DNA of 64,000 bases from Rhizosphaericola mali. GTDB taxonomy: Bacteria > Bacteroidota > Bacteroidia > Chitinophagales > Chitinophagaceae. Position 1 is the first letter of the stretch; each line of letters begins with the position of its first letter. The DNA lies in assembly GCF_004337365.2 (NCBI RefSeq), contig NZ_CP044016.1, positions 1,488,001 to 1,552,000 of the forward strand. The letters are read 5' to 3'. The translations under genes and the position numbers were made by a program. This document shows, piece after piece, positions 8,458-16,868 of this stretch. Below the pieces are notes generated by a model that saw only the letters and a program-made list of their open reading frames with translations, was not told the DNA's origin and ran no database searches.

Positions 8458-8856
8458 ATTGCTTGCGTATACTGATCTTACTATCAGTAGTTAACAATAA
8501 TCGCTTATCTAGGAGATCCCCAATCTGCGCAAACTTTTTTTTAGAAAATCTTTTTCCATTTCCAGTTCCCCGATCTTATCATAGAGCTTGGATACGTCAA
8601 CTTCATTTTCTTTTTCAACGGACGTGCCGTCAAAAATAATTGCTGAATTCTCCAGAAATTCTTGCTTCCACTGCGATATCTGTGTAGGATGTAAATCAAA
8701 TCTCAATGCTAACTCACTGAGCGTCTCTCGCTCTTTTAAGGCTTCTACGGCGACTCTAGCTTTGAACGACGAGTCGAATTTTCTTCTACTTTTTTTCATA
8801 ATCCACTTGTTGAAAGTTACACAAAAGTTTTACTTAACAAGTGGTCCAATTTTGTA
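7809..8856 (-). mobile_element. IS3-family element, truncated by IS21
   Basis: It contains orfA and a broken orfB. The transcription-start end of the element is near 8856, where the reversed sequence TACAAAATTGGACCACTTG resembles IS3-type termini. The opposite end is missing and replaced by the IS21 right end, and no remnant of it exists on the far side of the IS21. The element is therefore dead. Confidence 0.7.
8509..8799 (-). CDS. IS3-family OrfA (transposase HTH protein)
   Basis: A 96-residue helix-turn-helix protein of the HTH_8 (transposase 8) type: RKFDSSFKARVAVEAL at the N-terminus, then LALRFDLHPTQISQWKQEF, and a C-terminal coiled-coil (KLYDKIGELEMEKDFLKKSL) that normally zips OrfA to the OrfAB fusion. 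Intact by itself, but its OrfB partner is frameshifted and truncated. Confidence 0.9.
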   Translation of the reverse strand: MKKSRRKFDSSFKARVAVEALKERETLSELALRFDLHPTQISQWKQEFLENSAIIFDGTSVEKENEVDVSKLYDKIGELEMEKDFLKKSLRRLGIS

Positions 8857-9151
8857 GGGGTATTATACTCTATGACCGAAATCGAGGATTATCCTTTGAT
8901 TTTTATAACTTTAGTCTGTTTTTAATAAGCCTACATTAGAATATTAAATTATAAGACTGAATAAAAAACAATCAATTAAACTAAAAGAACCTTGATAATC
9001 TGTAATAACTAAGTCAGAATAAATTCTACGGACTATTTAAAGTCTACTAATCGTTTGTACTTTTATAAAGAAATATATAGTTCGATATTAAAGTTAGATT
9101 TCCATAATAAATCCTAAAATTAATCCTTTCTATGAAAATCAATTGAGTATT

Positions 9152-9950
9152 TTATTTTCTTTTGACCAATGGATGATTCAAGGATCCTACTTCATTTTTA
9201 ATAACTTCAAATTTATCTAATTTTTCGAATAATTTAGATAAGGTTGGTATATTATAAGTTCTAGTATCAAAACTTGGATCAATCTTTCGAATATTTGCTC
9301 CCACCGCTGAAATATAGGCAGTTTCATTCTCATCTGTAGATATATCAAATGCTCTTGAAATTGTTTTACTATCTTTCTCACTAAGGAAACTATTCTTTTT
9401 GGGAAGATGCTTTTTGCTATTTTTTTGGACCTTATTATTTCCATTTCTCAACTTAGTTTCTATTATTGACTCAATTTCAATTGAGTCAATAATTTTGGGT
9501 GTTATATTTTCTGTATAAGTGAAAATATCGCAGGATTGAACAAAAGATTCAGGTGTCTTTTTTTCGCCAATACCCATTACAAATAAACCTTCTTCCCGAA
9601 TTCTTTTTGCTAGTCCAGTATAATCGCTATCACTAGAAACAATACAAAAATCCCTCCACACTCTTATCATGTAAAATATCCATTGCATCTATTATCAATG
9701 CTCCATCTGTCGAATTTTTTCCTGATGTATAGGAAAATTTCTGAATTGGGCTAATGGAATGTTGATTTACTAAATTTTTCCATGAATTCATCGTTGGCGA
9801 TGTCCAATCTCCGTATATTCTTCTAATTGTAGCTTTTCCATATTTTGAAACTTCTTCAATTGTTTCTTTTAACAATTTCGCTTGTGCATTATCGCCGTCA
9901 ATTAAAATTGCAATATTAAATTTCTTATCACTCATAATATTTTTAGACAT
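9152..9950 (-). pseudogene. NYN-domain nuclease with OST-HTH domain, one frameshift
   Basis: The first frame reads NIAILIDGDNAQAKLLKE, then IRRIYGDW and STDGALIIDAMDIL; the second continues CIVSSDSDYTGLAKRIRE. Together they form a NYN (PIN-like, LabA/DUF88) domain with the acidic residues expected to bind metal (DGDN, TDGALIID, SSDSDY). A C-terminal OST-HTH/LOTUS domain follows (ISRAFDISTDENETAYISAV to LSKLFEKLDKFEV), a known RNA-binding partner. The shift maps to a T5 run (9646-9650, A on the plus strand); removing one base joins GF to CIVSS exactly. Start chosen at ATG 9950 (MSKNIMSDKK), or 9935; the longer frame to 10031 looks spurious. It may be an intact gene with an assembly error. Likely role: RNA cleavage; target unknown. 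Confidence 0.75.
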
Positions 9951-10249
9951 AATTATTTTTTTATAAGAGGTAACTAATGGAGATCTTATTTTTATTTGGA
10001 GAATATAAAGTTTGTTGTTTAAACATTTCAAAATTCCATTTAATTAATTCCCTAAGATTAATTAAATATACTGCTAGATACTTTGTGATGACTCATTTTG
10101 ATATCTACAATTTTTAATACTAGATTAATTTCCATTAATTGAGTTTAGGAAAAAATGACGTGTATTATTTGTAAAAATGTTAATTAATCATTTCGTTTCA
10201 ACTAAAATGCTAAATAGCTGTTTATAAATTTATATAAAAAAATATCATT

Positions 10250-10663
10250 ATGAAACGTAAAGCACTTGCAGTATGGAAAGGGGCACTCAAAGACGGAAAA
10301 GGGAATCTAACAACGGATAGCGGAGTTCTAAATAATACTCCATATTCATTTCATACTAGGTTTGAAGACGAAAAAGGAACAAATCCCGAGGAATTATTAG
10401 CAGCGGCGCATTCTGGATGCTTCACTATGCAACTTAGTGCTAATCTAACAGAAGCAGGACATACTCCAGAAGAGTTGAAAACTCAATCAACTATCATATT
10501 TGAAAATGGAGTAATTGTGAGATCGGAATTAAGCCTAGAAGCAAAAGTTCCTAGTATATCAGAAGATGAATTTCAAAAATTAGCAAAGCATGCGGAAGAA
10601 AATTGTCCAGTGAGTAAATCATTCAATTTTGAAATTACACTAGATGCAAAATTAGTATCTTAA
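10250..10663 (+). CDS. osmC: OsmC-family peroxiredoxin
   Basis: A 137-residue OsmC protein that reduces organic hydroperoxides using two cysteines. Both are present: C57 in AAAHSGCFTM and C119 in EENCPVSK. The N-terminal AVWKGALKDGKG and the central NPEELLAAAHSGCF are typical of OsmC rather than Ohr. Length is full. It is a single-gene unit closed by a strong terminator 15 bases downstream. With katE nearby, it gives this region two peroxide-removing enzymes. Confidence 0.95.
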   Translation: MKRKALAVWKGALKDGKGNLTTDSGVLNNTPYSFHTRFEDEKGTNPEELLAAAHSGCFTMQLSANLTEAGHTPEELKTQSTIIFENGVIVRSELSLEAKVPSISEDEFQKLAKHAEENCPVSKSFNFEITLDAKLVS

Positions 10664-10678
10664 GGTTTTATTTTTTTA

Positions 10679-10705
10679 AAAAGTCCGCAATTTTTGCGGA
10701 CTTTT
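10679..10705 (+). terminator. rho-independent terminator of osmC
   Basis: A 12-bp perfect stem (AAAAGTCCGCAA, loop TTT, TTGCGGACTTTT) is flanked by A and T runs. It follows osmC directly and could work in both directions. Confidence 0.85.
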
Positions 10706-10758
10706 AATTTTTATATTCAATTCAATAGTAGTAGCATCATTAATTTAAAAAATTGATT

Positions 10759-11043
10759 TTACAATTTATTTTTCCGCCGCAAAAGCTCAAACTGAAAAAG
10801 CATTAAGCATAGATTATTCAGCACCCAGTTCGTAATGAATTTAATTCGTTTTTTCAAGTCATACTTGAATGTAGCAAAGTACGCTGCATCTAAAATTCTA
10901 TTCCTTGCATTTTCAATAATTAGTTTGTTGTTAATATTTAATTCCTCTTTCCAGTTAAGATGATATTTTGAATTGTATTTTCTTTCAAATATTTGAATAG
11001 ACAACATTCTAGCACTATACTTGTTATAAAACCAAATAATCAA
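10759..11043 (-). CDS. hypothetical protein
   Basis: An open frame of 94 codons, basic and rich in Lys, Leu and Asn, with a C-terminal half (NRILDAAYFATFKYDLKKR, then hydrophobic NWVLNNLCLMLFQFELL) that looks more protein-like than chance. I do not recognise a family. It diverges from the aldo/keto reductase gene with only 12 bases between starts. In such AT-rich DNA, a 285-base frame without a stop is suggestive, not conclusive. Confidence 0.35.
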   Translation of the reverse strand: MIIWFYNKYSARMLSIQIFERKYNSKYHLNWKEELNINNKLIIENARNRILDAAYFATFKYDLKKRIKFITNWVLNNLCLMLFQFELLRRKNKL

Positions 11044-11055
11044 ATCAATGTAATA

Positions 11056-12039
11056 ATGGGTAATTTCAAATTAATACCATCTCTTGGATTAGGTGGCGTA
11101 GCAATAGGAACCGGATTTGCTGATATCACAGACGAACAAGCAAATAATATATTACAAGAAGCCTGGGACAATGGTATTCGCTATTATGACACTTCACCAT
11201 GGTACGGTTTAACGAAAAGTGAAAGACGATTTGGTAATTTTTTACAAACCCAAAAAAGAGAAGATTTTTTATTTTCCACAAAAATTGGAAGACTTTTTTC
11301 GCCAGTTGAAGAAAGTCTAGTACCTCCTACTATGTGGAAAAACCCCTTAAATTTTGACTATAAACATGATTATAGTGAAGATGGGACAAAAAGATCAATC
11401 GAAGAAAGTTTGAAAAGAACAGGCTTAGACTTTATTGACATCATATATGTACATGACCTTTCAGAAGATCAAGTCGGAGATCGCTATGATTATTTTTTAC
11501 AACAAGCAGAAAAAGGTGCATTTAAAGTATTGTCAGACTATCGATCTCAAGGAATTATAAATGCGTGGGGCATGGGAGTAAACAAAATTGAACCTATTTT
11601 GGATTGCATGAATTTAGCAGATCCAGATATTTGTCTTTCTGCAACACAATATTCTATTTTAGAGCATGAAGATGCTGTGGATCGATTATTGCCAGAAGTA
11701 AGAAAGAATGGTGTTCAGCTAGTTTCTGGTGCAGGGTATAATTCTGGTTTTATTAATGGGAAAAATAGATATAACTACAAATCTATTATACCTAAAGGAA
11801 TGGTTAGTAAAAGAGATCGAATTTCTACTATAGCACAAAAATACAATACTGATATTGTTACGCTCGCCATGCATTTTATCCTAGCCGCTTCCGAATTTTC
11901 TACGATTATACCTGGAGCGAGCTCTACAAAACAAGTAACCGATAACATAAGAGCATTAAATTATATAGTTCCAATAGAAATTTGGAAGGAATTGAAAGAA
12001 GAGGGTTTGATTTACCAAAATGCACAAACACCTACATAA
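11056..12039 (+). CDS. aldo/keto reductase, D-threo-aldose 1-dehydrogenase type
   Basis: A 327-residue NAD(P)H-linked oxidoreductase with a TIM barrel. Active-site residues are visible: Asp and Tyr in RYYDTSPWYG, Lys in FSTKIGR, His in IIYVHDL. The long insertion after the Lys (EESLVPPTMWKNP onwards) and the C-terminal LVSGAGYNSGF are typical of the L-fucose/D-threo-aldose dehydrogenase subfamily, which oxidises aldoses such as fucose. I chose ATG 11056 (MGNFKLIPSLGLGG) because the frame upstream to 10993 does not resemble the family. No sugar-catabolism partner is adjacent, so the physiological substrate is open. Confidence 0.88.
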   Translation: MGNFKLIPSLGLGGVAIGTGFADITDEQANNILQEAWDNGIRYYDTSPWYGLTKSERRFGNFLQTQKREDFLFSTKIGRLFSPVEESLVPPTMWKNPLNFDYKHDYSEDGTKRSIEESLKRTGLDFIDIIYVHDLSEDQVGDRYDYFLQQAEKGAFKVLSDYRSQGIINAWGMGVNKIEPILDCMNLADPDICLSATQYSILEHEDAVDRLLPEVRKNGVQLVSGAGYNSGFINGKNRYNYKSIIPKGMVSKRDRISTIAQKYNTDIVTLAMHFILAASEFSTIIPGASSTKQVTDNIRALNYIVPIEIWKELKEEGLIYQNAQTPT

Positions 12040-12108
12040 ATTTAATTACAACTCTTTGTTGCATAGGAATAGTATTGAGTATTGTATTTGTAAACAACTA
12101 TCAATAAA

Positions 12109-12633
12109 ATGAAAAATAAAAAAAAATATATAGCCTTGGGAACCCTTGCTTTGGGCACAACAATCGCTATAGCATCGGCTCAAGTAAAATCTAGAAATGA
12201 TGTGATAGAACATTTGGACGTTAAAAAATATATGGGTAAATGGTATGAAATAGCCCGCGTTGAGAACAAATTTGAAAAAGGGCTTTACAACGTAACCGCG
12301 GAATATCAATTGCAGAAAAATGGTACTATCAGAGTCCAAGATTCTGGTTATTCTCAAAAGAAAAACAAAAGAGAACAAGCAATAGGGAAAACTAAATTTA
12401 CAAGTAAAGAAAGTAATGGTGGTTTAAAAGTTTCTTTTTTCGGTCCATTTTATAGTGCCTACAACATTGTTCAATTAGATGAAAATTATAAATATGCACT
12501 AATATTTGGCAAAAACAGTAAATATCTTTGGATTTTATCTAGAGAAAAAAATGTTCCGTCTAATATCAAACAGAAATATTTAAACTACGCAAGCGATAAT
12601 GGATATGATACTACAAAACTAGTATGGAACTAA
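12109..12633 (+). CDS. lipocalin (Blc-like)
   Basis: A 174-residue secreted or outer-membrane lipocalin. A signal segment (YIALGTLALGTTIAIASA) is followed by the hallmark GKWYEIARVENKFEKGL, then NVTAEYQL, GPFYSAYNIVQLDENYKYAL and WILSREKNVP, the same order as bacterial Blc. Blc proteins bind lysophospholipids or other hydrophobic ligands at the envelope under stress. No lipobox Cys is seen, so it is probably periplasmic rather than a lipoprotein. It follows the aldo/keto reductase by 70 bases on the same strand and may be co-transcribed with it; a terminator follows. Confidence 0.9.
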   Translation: MKNKKKYIALGTLALGTTIAIASAQVKSRNDVIEHLDVKKYMGKWYEIARVENKFEKGLYNVTAEYQLQKNGTIRVQDSGYSQKKNKREQAIGKTKFTSKESNGGLKVSFFGPFYSAYNIVQLDENYKYALIFGKNSKYLWILSREKNVPSNIKQKYLNYASDNGYDTTKLVWN

Positions 12634-12661
12634 TTTATGGCTTTACAAGTTAAAAATAATA

Positions 12662-12694
12662 AGAGTGCTTTTCTTCATGCTAAAAAAGCACTCT
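12662..12694 (+). terminator. rho-independent terminator of the lipocalin gene
   Basis: A perfect 11-bp stem (AGAGTGCTTTT with AAAAGCACTCT, loop about 11 bases) is followed by ATTTTTATT. It lies 28 bases after the lipocalin stop. Confidence 0.8.
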
Positions 12695-12745
12695 ATTTTT
12701 ATTATAGTCCATTGGCTCTCAGATTCGCTAATCTAGCTTACATCT

Positions 12746-13312
12746 CTACACAAGCCCCTTCATGTAGTATTTCCCAATTGTTTTGGTAGTTCCCCCTCTA
12801 AAATCATAGTTTAACAAGTTTGTTTCTTTATTTCTGCTATTGGATAACCAAGCATTATTTAATAACTTTTCATAGGCATCTACATACTTTCTATTTTTGT
12901 CTATTTTATAAAGTTCAATTAATCCTCTAAGCAATATTGCACGAAACCATACATGTCCATCTGGATCGATTGTATTAAATCCAGAACCTAGAGTATATGA
13001 CTGGAAATAACTACCCCATTGTCCAAAAATAGAAGATGCGATATCTTGAGCATCTTTTAAATGAGTATTATCGCCTATGATATTATACAGCAAAGCTACC
13101 GCTTGAATTGCTTGTCCTGAATTATAGGTATATTTAGTTTTACCAATATTAATTACTTTGTTTCCATTGCCATCCAATCCATAGCTCATATTATCCCAAT
13201 ATAAATAATCCGTAGGGTCTTGTAATTTTGTTTTTACCCATTTGTAAATGTCTTTTGCTTTAGGAACTTCACATTTATTACTATCCTCTGGTTTGCAGCA
13301 TTTTAATCCAGA
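12746..13312 (-). pseudogene. GH76 glycosidase fragment
   Basis: The frame reads SGLKCCKPEDSNKCEVPKA, then LYWDNMSYGLDGNGNKV and YTYNSGQAIQAVALLYN, with DPDGHVWFRAILLRGLIELY later. This is the C-terminal half of a family GH76 (alpha-1,6-mannanase type) alpha/alpha toroid. It opens after a stop codon with no usable start for the whole segment, and the N-terminal half with the catalytic Asp pair is missing. It ends against unrelated DNA near 13315. Family assignment is firm by motif; the fragment is not expected to be active. Confidence 0.7.
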
Positions 13313-13316
13313 AGGT

Positions 13317-13612
13317 TAGGTTATAGGTCATTATCTAATGCGACATATGAATTCTATTATTTTCGGAATTTTCTACGGTATCGCAGATAAAGAAGGCCGT
13401 TTTCATAAACAATTAGCGATTTTGGATTATTATTTTGGACATCCAGACTTCCCAGAGTTTAATAAACTAGGTAGTCTACAACAAATGCCTACTCCCTCCC
13501 CTAGTATAGTAGAAAACGAACTTAAAGGAGTTATTGGAAAGGTCCTCAGTCCTGCCCTAAAGTTATTGAGTGGCTTACTTGCAATAGTCGAAGATCAACC
13601 ACAATTTAAAAA
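13317..13612 (+). pseudogene. fragment of an unrecognised gene
   Basis: An open frame reading MNSIIFGIFYGIADKEGRFH, then LAILDYYFGHPDFPEF and LQQMPTPSPSIVENEL, looks genuinely coding, but I do not recognise the family. It lacks a convincing start (open after a TAG at about 13311) and its apparent tail to 13700 runs over the HxlR remnant on the other strand, so the junction is near 13612. It is bounded by two other remnants. Confidence 0.35.
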
Positions 13613-13870
13613 CGGCTTGTCTTGCCGTGAGATATTAGGTAATTCTTTTTCCAATAAATGGAATCTATCATATCCTGTTGAAATTAAAAATATAATCTGA
13701 GCCCTCCAACGCCCACCAATTATGGCTAAAGACGAATTAAGTTTACATATTTTAAATAAAAACCGTTCATTCACTGCATTGGTTGAAGTCTCTTTGCGCA
13801 TTGTTTTCCTATTTAACCTCACAATTTTGTTCGTTATTGAATACGACAAAACGATTAATGAATTTTGCAT
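13595..13870 (-). pseudogene. HxlR-family regulator, 3'-truncated
   Basis: The frame, probably starting at ATG 13801, reads NAVNERFLFKICKLNSSLAI, IGGRWRAQIIFLISTG and FHLLEKELPNISRQ, the first half of an HxlR winged helix. It then leaves the family at DKPFLNCG-stop, just where the recognition helix and wing should follow. HxlR proteins are about 110-130 residues. It diverges from the broken esterase gene, which it may once have regulated. Not expected to function. Confidence 0.6.
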
Positions 13871-14343
13871 TAAAAATAATCATTATGAATACAACAACAG
13901 ACAAACTAATTTTGGAATCGGAATATTTATCAAGACCTAATACCATTTTAATATTCAAGCCCAATAATTACGATAAAACTATAAAATATCCCTTGGTTTA
14001 TTTGCTAAATGGTTATAGCGAAGATTTTTACAATGGTCACAAATGACTGATTTACAGAAATTAGCAGATCAATATGAAATGATTATTGTTACTCCAGACG
14101 GCTTTGATTCTTTTTATACAAATAGTGTTAGCAATAAAAAAATGCAATGGGAAAGTTTCTTTTTTCAAGATCTCGTTCCAAAAATTCATGAGTTATTTAG
14201 TATAAACAATAAAAATATTTTTATAACTGGTTCAAGTTCGGGTGGTTATGGTGCATTGCGACTATTTTTTATATCAAGACTATTTCAACACAGCAGCATC
14301 AACGAGTGGTGCGTTAGAACTAGACTATAATATATTCAAAGAA

Positions 14344-15328
14344 ACTCGTTGTACATTTAGGCAATATTTATTTTTAGGCTATTTAAGTTCCGTTTAAAAA
14401 CGTTTTTGTTTAAGAATTGTATGATAGTAGTGGCGGTTATTTTGTTCAGTATTCTAGTTTTGAATCCATTAAAAGATTTAGCGAAATTTCTTTGAATCAT
14501 AAACTGTCCACATAGTTGAGAGAAAAAAGTTTCGATTCTTTTCCTAGTTTTTCTGATGATATGTGGCTGAGTACTATAGTTGTGTTGGTTGGTTCTCATG
14601 GGTACTTCCAACTGAATGTTCACCTGTCTAAACAGATCCAGTTGTTGAGTATTGGTAATGTATCCTTTGTCACCAATAATGGTACAGTCTTGCATTTCTG
14701 CTTGTACATCCTTCAAAAAATATAGATCATATACAGCACCACAAGTCATATCAAAATGCTGAACTACACTGCCGGCAGAAATGATAGAATGGATCTTGTA
14801 TCCGTAAAACCAAAGATTCTGTCAAGCACAGAAACCTTTGGATGGAGCAGTTTCGAATTCTTCTTTGCAGATCGTTGAACGACCAACCCTCGACATTTTG
14901 CAAATATCCAAGGGCATACTGTCTACAACAAAAAAACGTTCACCGTCATTGAATACACCCGCAATGTGCTGGCGGACTTGTTCTGTCAAAGAAACAACAT
15001 CTTTCTTCTTCTATTGAATACGGATCTATCAATTTTAAACTCCAAAATTGAGCCTTTTAACATCCTAAACAATTGATTTTCAGAATCTATACTCATAAAC
15101 TCTACCGTTAATGCTAATGAGATGCATTCCATATTCAATAGCTTAGGGTGGCGAATTTGCAAATAAGGATGGTAGTTTATGGGAAAAGACGCTAAGGTTT
15201 TAAGAATTATTTCGTAGTTTTGAATAAGATGGTTCATTGTATTTAATATACTGGTAATCAATTAAATATACAACTTTTGTTGAAAAATGAACCATCTTTT
15301 CTTTATTTTCCCTAAATGCACAACGGGT
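14344..15328 (-). mobile_element. IS982-family element, copy 1
   Basis: 985 bases with terminal inverted repeats: the right end reversed begins ACCCGTTGTGCATTTAGG, the left end is the diverged ACTCGTTGTACATTTAGG. An 8-bp direct repeat, TCAAAGAA, flanks it (14336-14343 and 15329-15336). Deleting the element with one repeat restores the esterase frame across NIFKEISQYV. It is very similar to copy 2 at 40.9 kb but oriented the other way. Its transposase is disrupted. Confidence 0.85.
14357..15237 (-). pseudogene. IS982-family transposase, broken (copy 1)
   Basis: The N-terminal part from ATG 15237 (MNHLIQNYEIILKTLASFPI) stops after RRRKMLFL through a one-base deletion relative to copy 2. Further on, the frame has TGT-GCT-TGA where copy 2 has TGA-GCT-TCA, so a nonsense codon replaces Ser. 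The C-terminal half (14357-14749) carries GDKGYI, PMRTNQHNY and KTRKRIETFFSQLCGQF. Two independent lesions make it inactive, although the acidic motifs are present in pieces. Confidence 0.85.
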
Positions 15329-15845
15329 TCAAAGAAATAAGTCAATATGTATGGAAATCAAATAGATTGATAAATCATGTGGAAATCACATTTGGCGATC
15401 CTAATGAATGGCAAAAAAATTATATTATTGAAATTTTAGAAAGAAACAAAGTTGAGAAACCATTTCTGATCGATTGTGGAACAGAAGACATGGTTTATCC
15501 CTTTTCTATCAACTTAAAATCACTATGTGAAAGCTTAAAAATTCCTATAACTTTTATTTCACAACCAGGTAATCATGATGAAAACTATTGGAAAAATTCA
15601 ATAGAACAACATTTTTTATACTTTAAAAGACAATTAATAAATTTGACAGTAATTTGAAATAATAAAAATAAACATTACGGTCTTTTCTAGACGCAAATTT
15701 GTGTTATGATATTTTATTTCAAGTATTTAAATTTATATTCATTAAGAATGTACGAACAACTTGCGTTAAGAAAAAAATGATATTTGAACCAACTATATAA
15801 TTTCCTGTTAAGAAATGATATGTTTTTTATTACAAGAAAAAAGCA

Positions 15846-16778
15846 ATGAAGGAGAAATTTAATAAGATTCCACAATATAGCATTACCAATTTTAGGCATG
15901 TTCATCGGCTAACATATACAAGTTCTTCATTTGGGAATAATATTCCCGATAAGACTAGACTTGTGGAAGGATTTGAAATATATTCTGGAGAGGGTATGGT
16001 GCATACAAAAGGCCCTCTAAAATCCAATTTTTATCGAATGGGGATAACTGTAAACGGTTCCCTTGATATGGGAATTGGTTTAAACAAATATAATCATCAA
16101 CCAGGTACCTTGTCGTTTACCTTCCCAAATCAAGTCTTTTCAACTTATAATGTATCCGACGACATTACGGGATATTACCTTTTTTTTAGTGATACCTTTT
16201 TATCTGACATTATTCCATCCGTTAAAATTGTTGACGAGTTTCCATTTTTTTATATTTCCGGAACCGCTGCTTTCCAAATAACAAATGAAGAGTTGGAAAA
16301 AATCCTTGTTATAGTAAACAATATCAATCTTGAATTGGATCAACATCAAACGGGTAGAGATACAGCCATTAAAATGTATCTCTACTTAATGCTACTTGAA
16401 GCCAAAAGAAGTTATGAGCGCCAAAAATTAGAAGATAATGAGTATTGTTCTTATGACAATTATAAGTTATTCAATAGATTTATTAAGTTGGTAAATGAAT
16501 ATTTTTTAACTAAAAGACTGGTTAAAGAATATGCCCAAATGCTTGGCGTTGGAGCGAATCATTTAAATAGAATTGTAAAAGAAAATATGGGCATAACAGC
16601 TTCAAAGGCAATAAAAGAAATGATATTACAAGAAGCTAAATCATTACTTAAATACACAGATAATTCCGTTGCCGAAATTGCATATCAATTAGACTTTTCT
16701 GATCCAACTTCATTTAATCGTTTTTTCAAAGATGGGACAAATGAAACTCCTCTAGTTTATAGATCAAAGAATACTTAG
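15846..16778 (+). CDS. AraC-family transcriptional regulator
   Basis: 310 residues. The N-terminal half is a cupin-like sensing region (MVHTKGPLKSNFYRMGITVN, then LSFTFPNQVFSTY). The C-terminal 100 residues form the double helix-turn-helix, with AQMLGVGANHLNRIVKENMG and the second motif SVAEIAYQLDFSDPTSFNRF. Full length. It lies 90 bases upstream of the epoxide-hydrolase-like gene on the same strand, so that gene is the likely target. The effector is unknown. Confidence 0.92.
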   Translation: MKEKFNKIPQYSITNFRHVHRLTYTSSSFGNNIPDKTRLVEGFEIYSGEGMVHTKGPLKSNFYRMGITVNGSLDMGIGLNKYNHQPGTLSFTFPNQVFSTYNVSDDITGYYLFFSDTFLSDIIPSVKIVDEFPFFYISGTAAFQITNEELEKILVIVNNINLELDQHQTGRDTAIKMYLYLMLLEAKRSYERQKLEDNEYCSYDNYKLFNRFIKLVNEYFLTKRLVKEYAQMLGVGANHLNRIVKENMGITASKAIKEMILQEAKSLLKYTDNSVAEIAYQLDFSDPTSFNRFFKDGTNETPLVYRSKNT

Positions 16779-16868
16779 GTCAATAAAAAGCATAATCTAG
16801 TCAATTTATTATTTCTAATTCATTCCAATTTTGCATTTTGTTATTAATTAACGCAGAATAAAATTGAT

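Larger units (their letters stand above)
13885..15657 (+). pseudogene. esterase gene broken by frameshifts and an IS982 insertion
   Basis: The reading starts at ATG 13885 (MNTTTDKLILESEYLSRPN) and, across two frameshifts, gives an esterase-D/Fes-type alpha/beta hydrolase: YPLVYLLNGYSEDF, EMIIVTPDGFDSFYTN, and the nucleophile motif FITGSSSGGYGALR. It resumes after the IS at 15336 with EISQYVWKSNRL, the acidic region FLIDCGTEDMVYP and the His region QPGNHDENYW. The shifts lie in T runs at 14025-14029 and 14265-14270; joining them restores QWSQMTDLQKLADQ and FLYQDYFNTAAST. The IS sits between NIFKE and ISQY, flanked by an 8-bp duplication. The full gene would encode about 260 residues. Confidence 0.75.
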
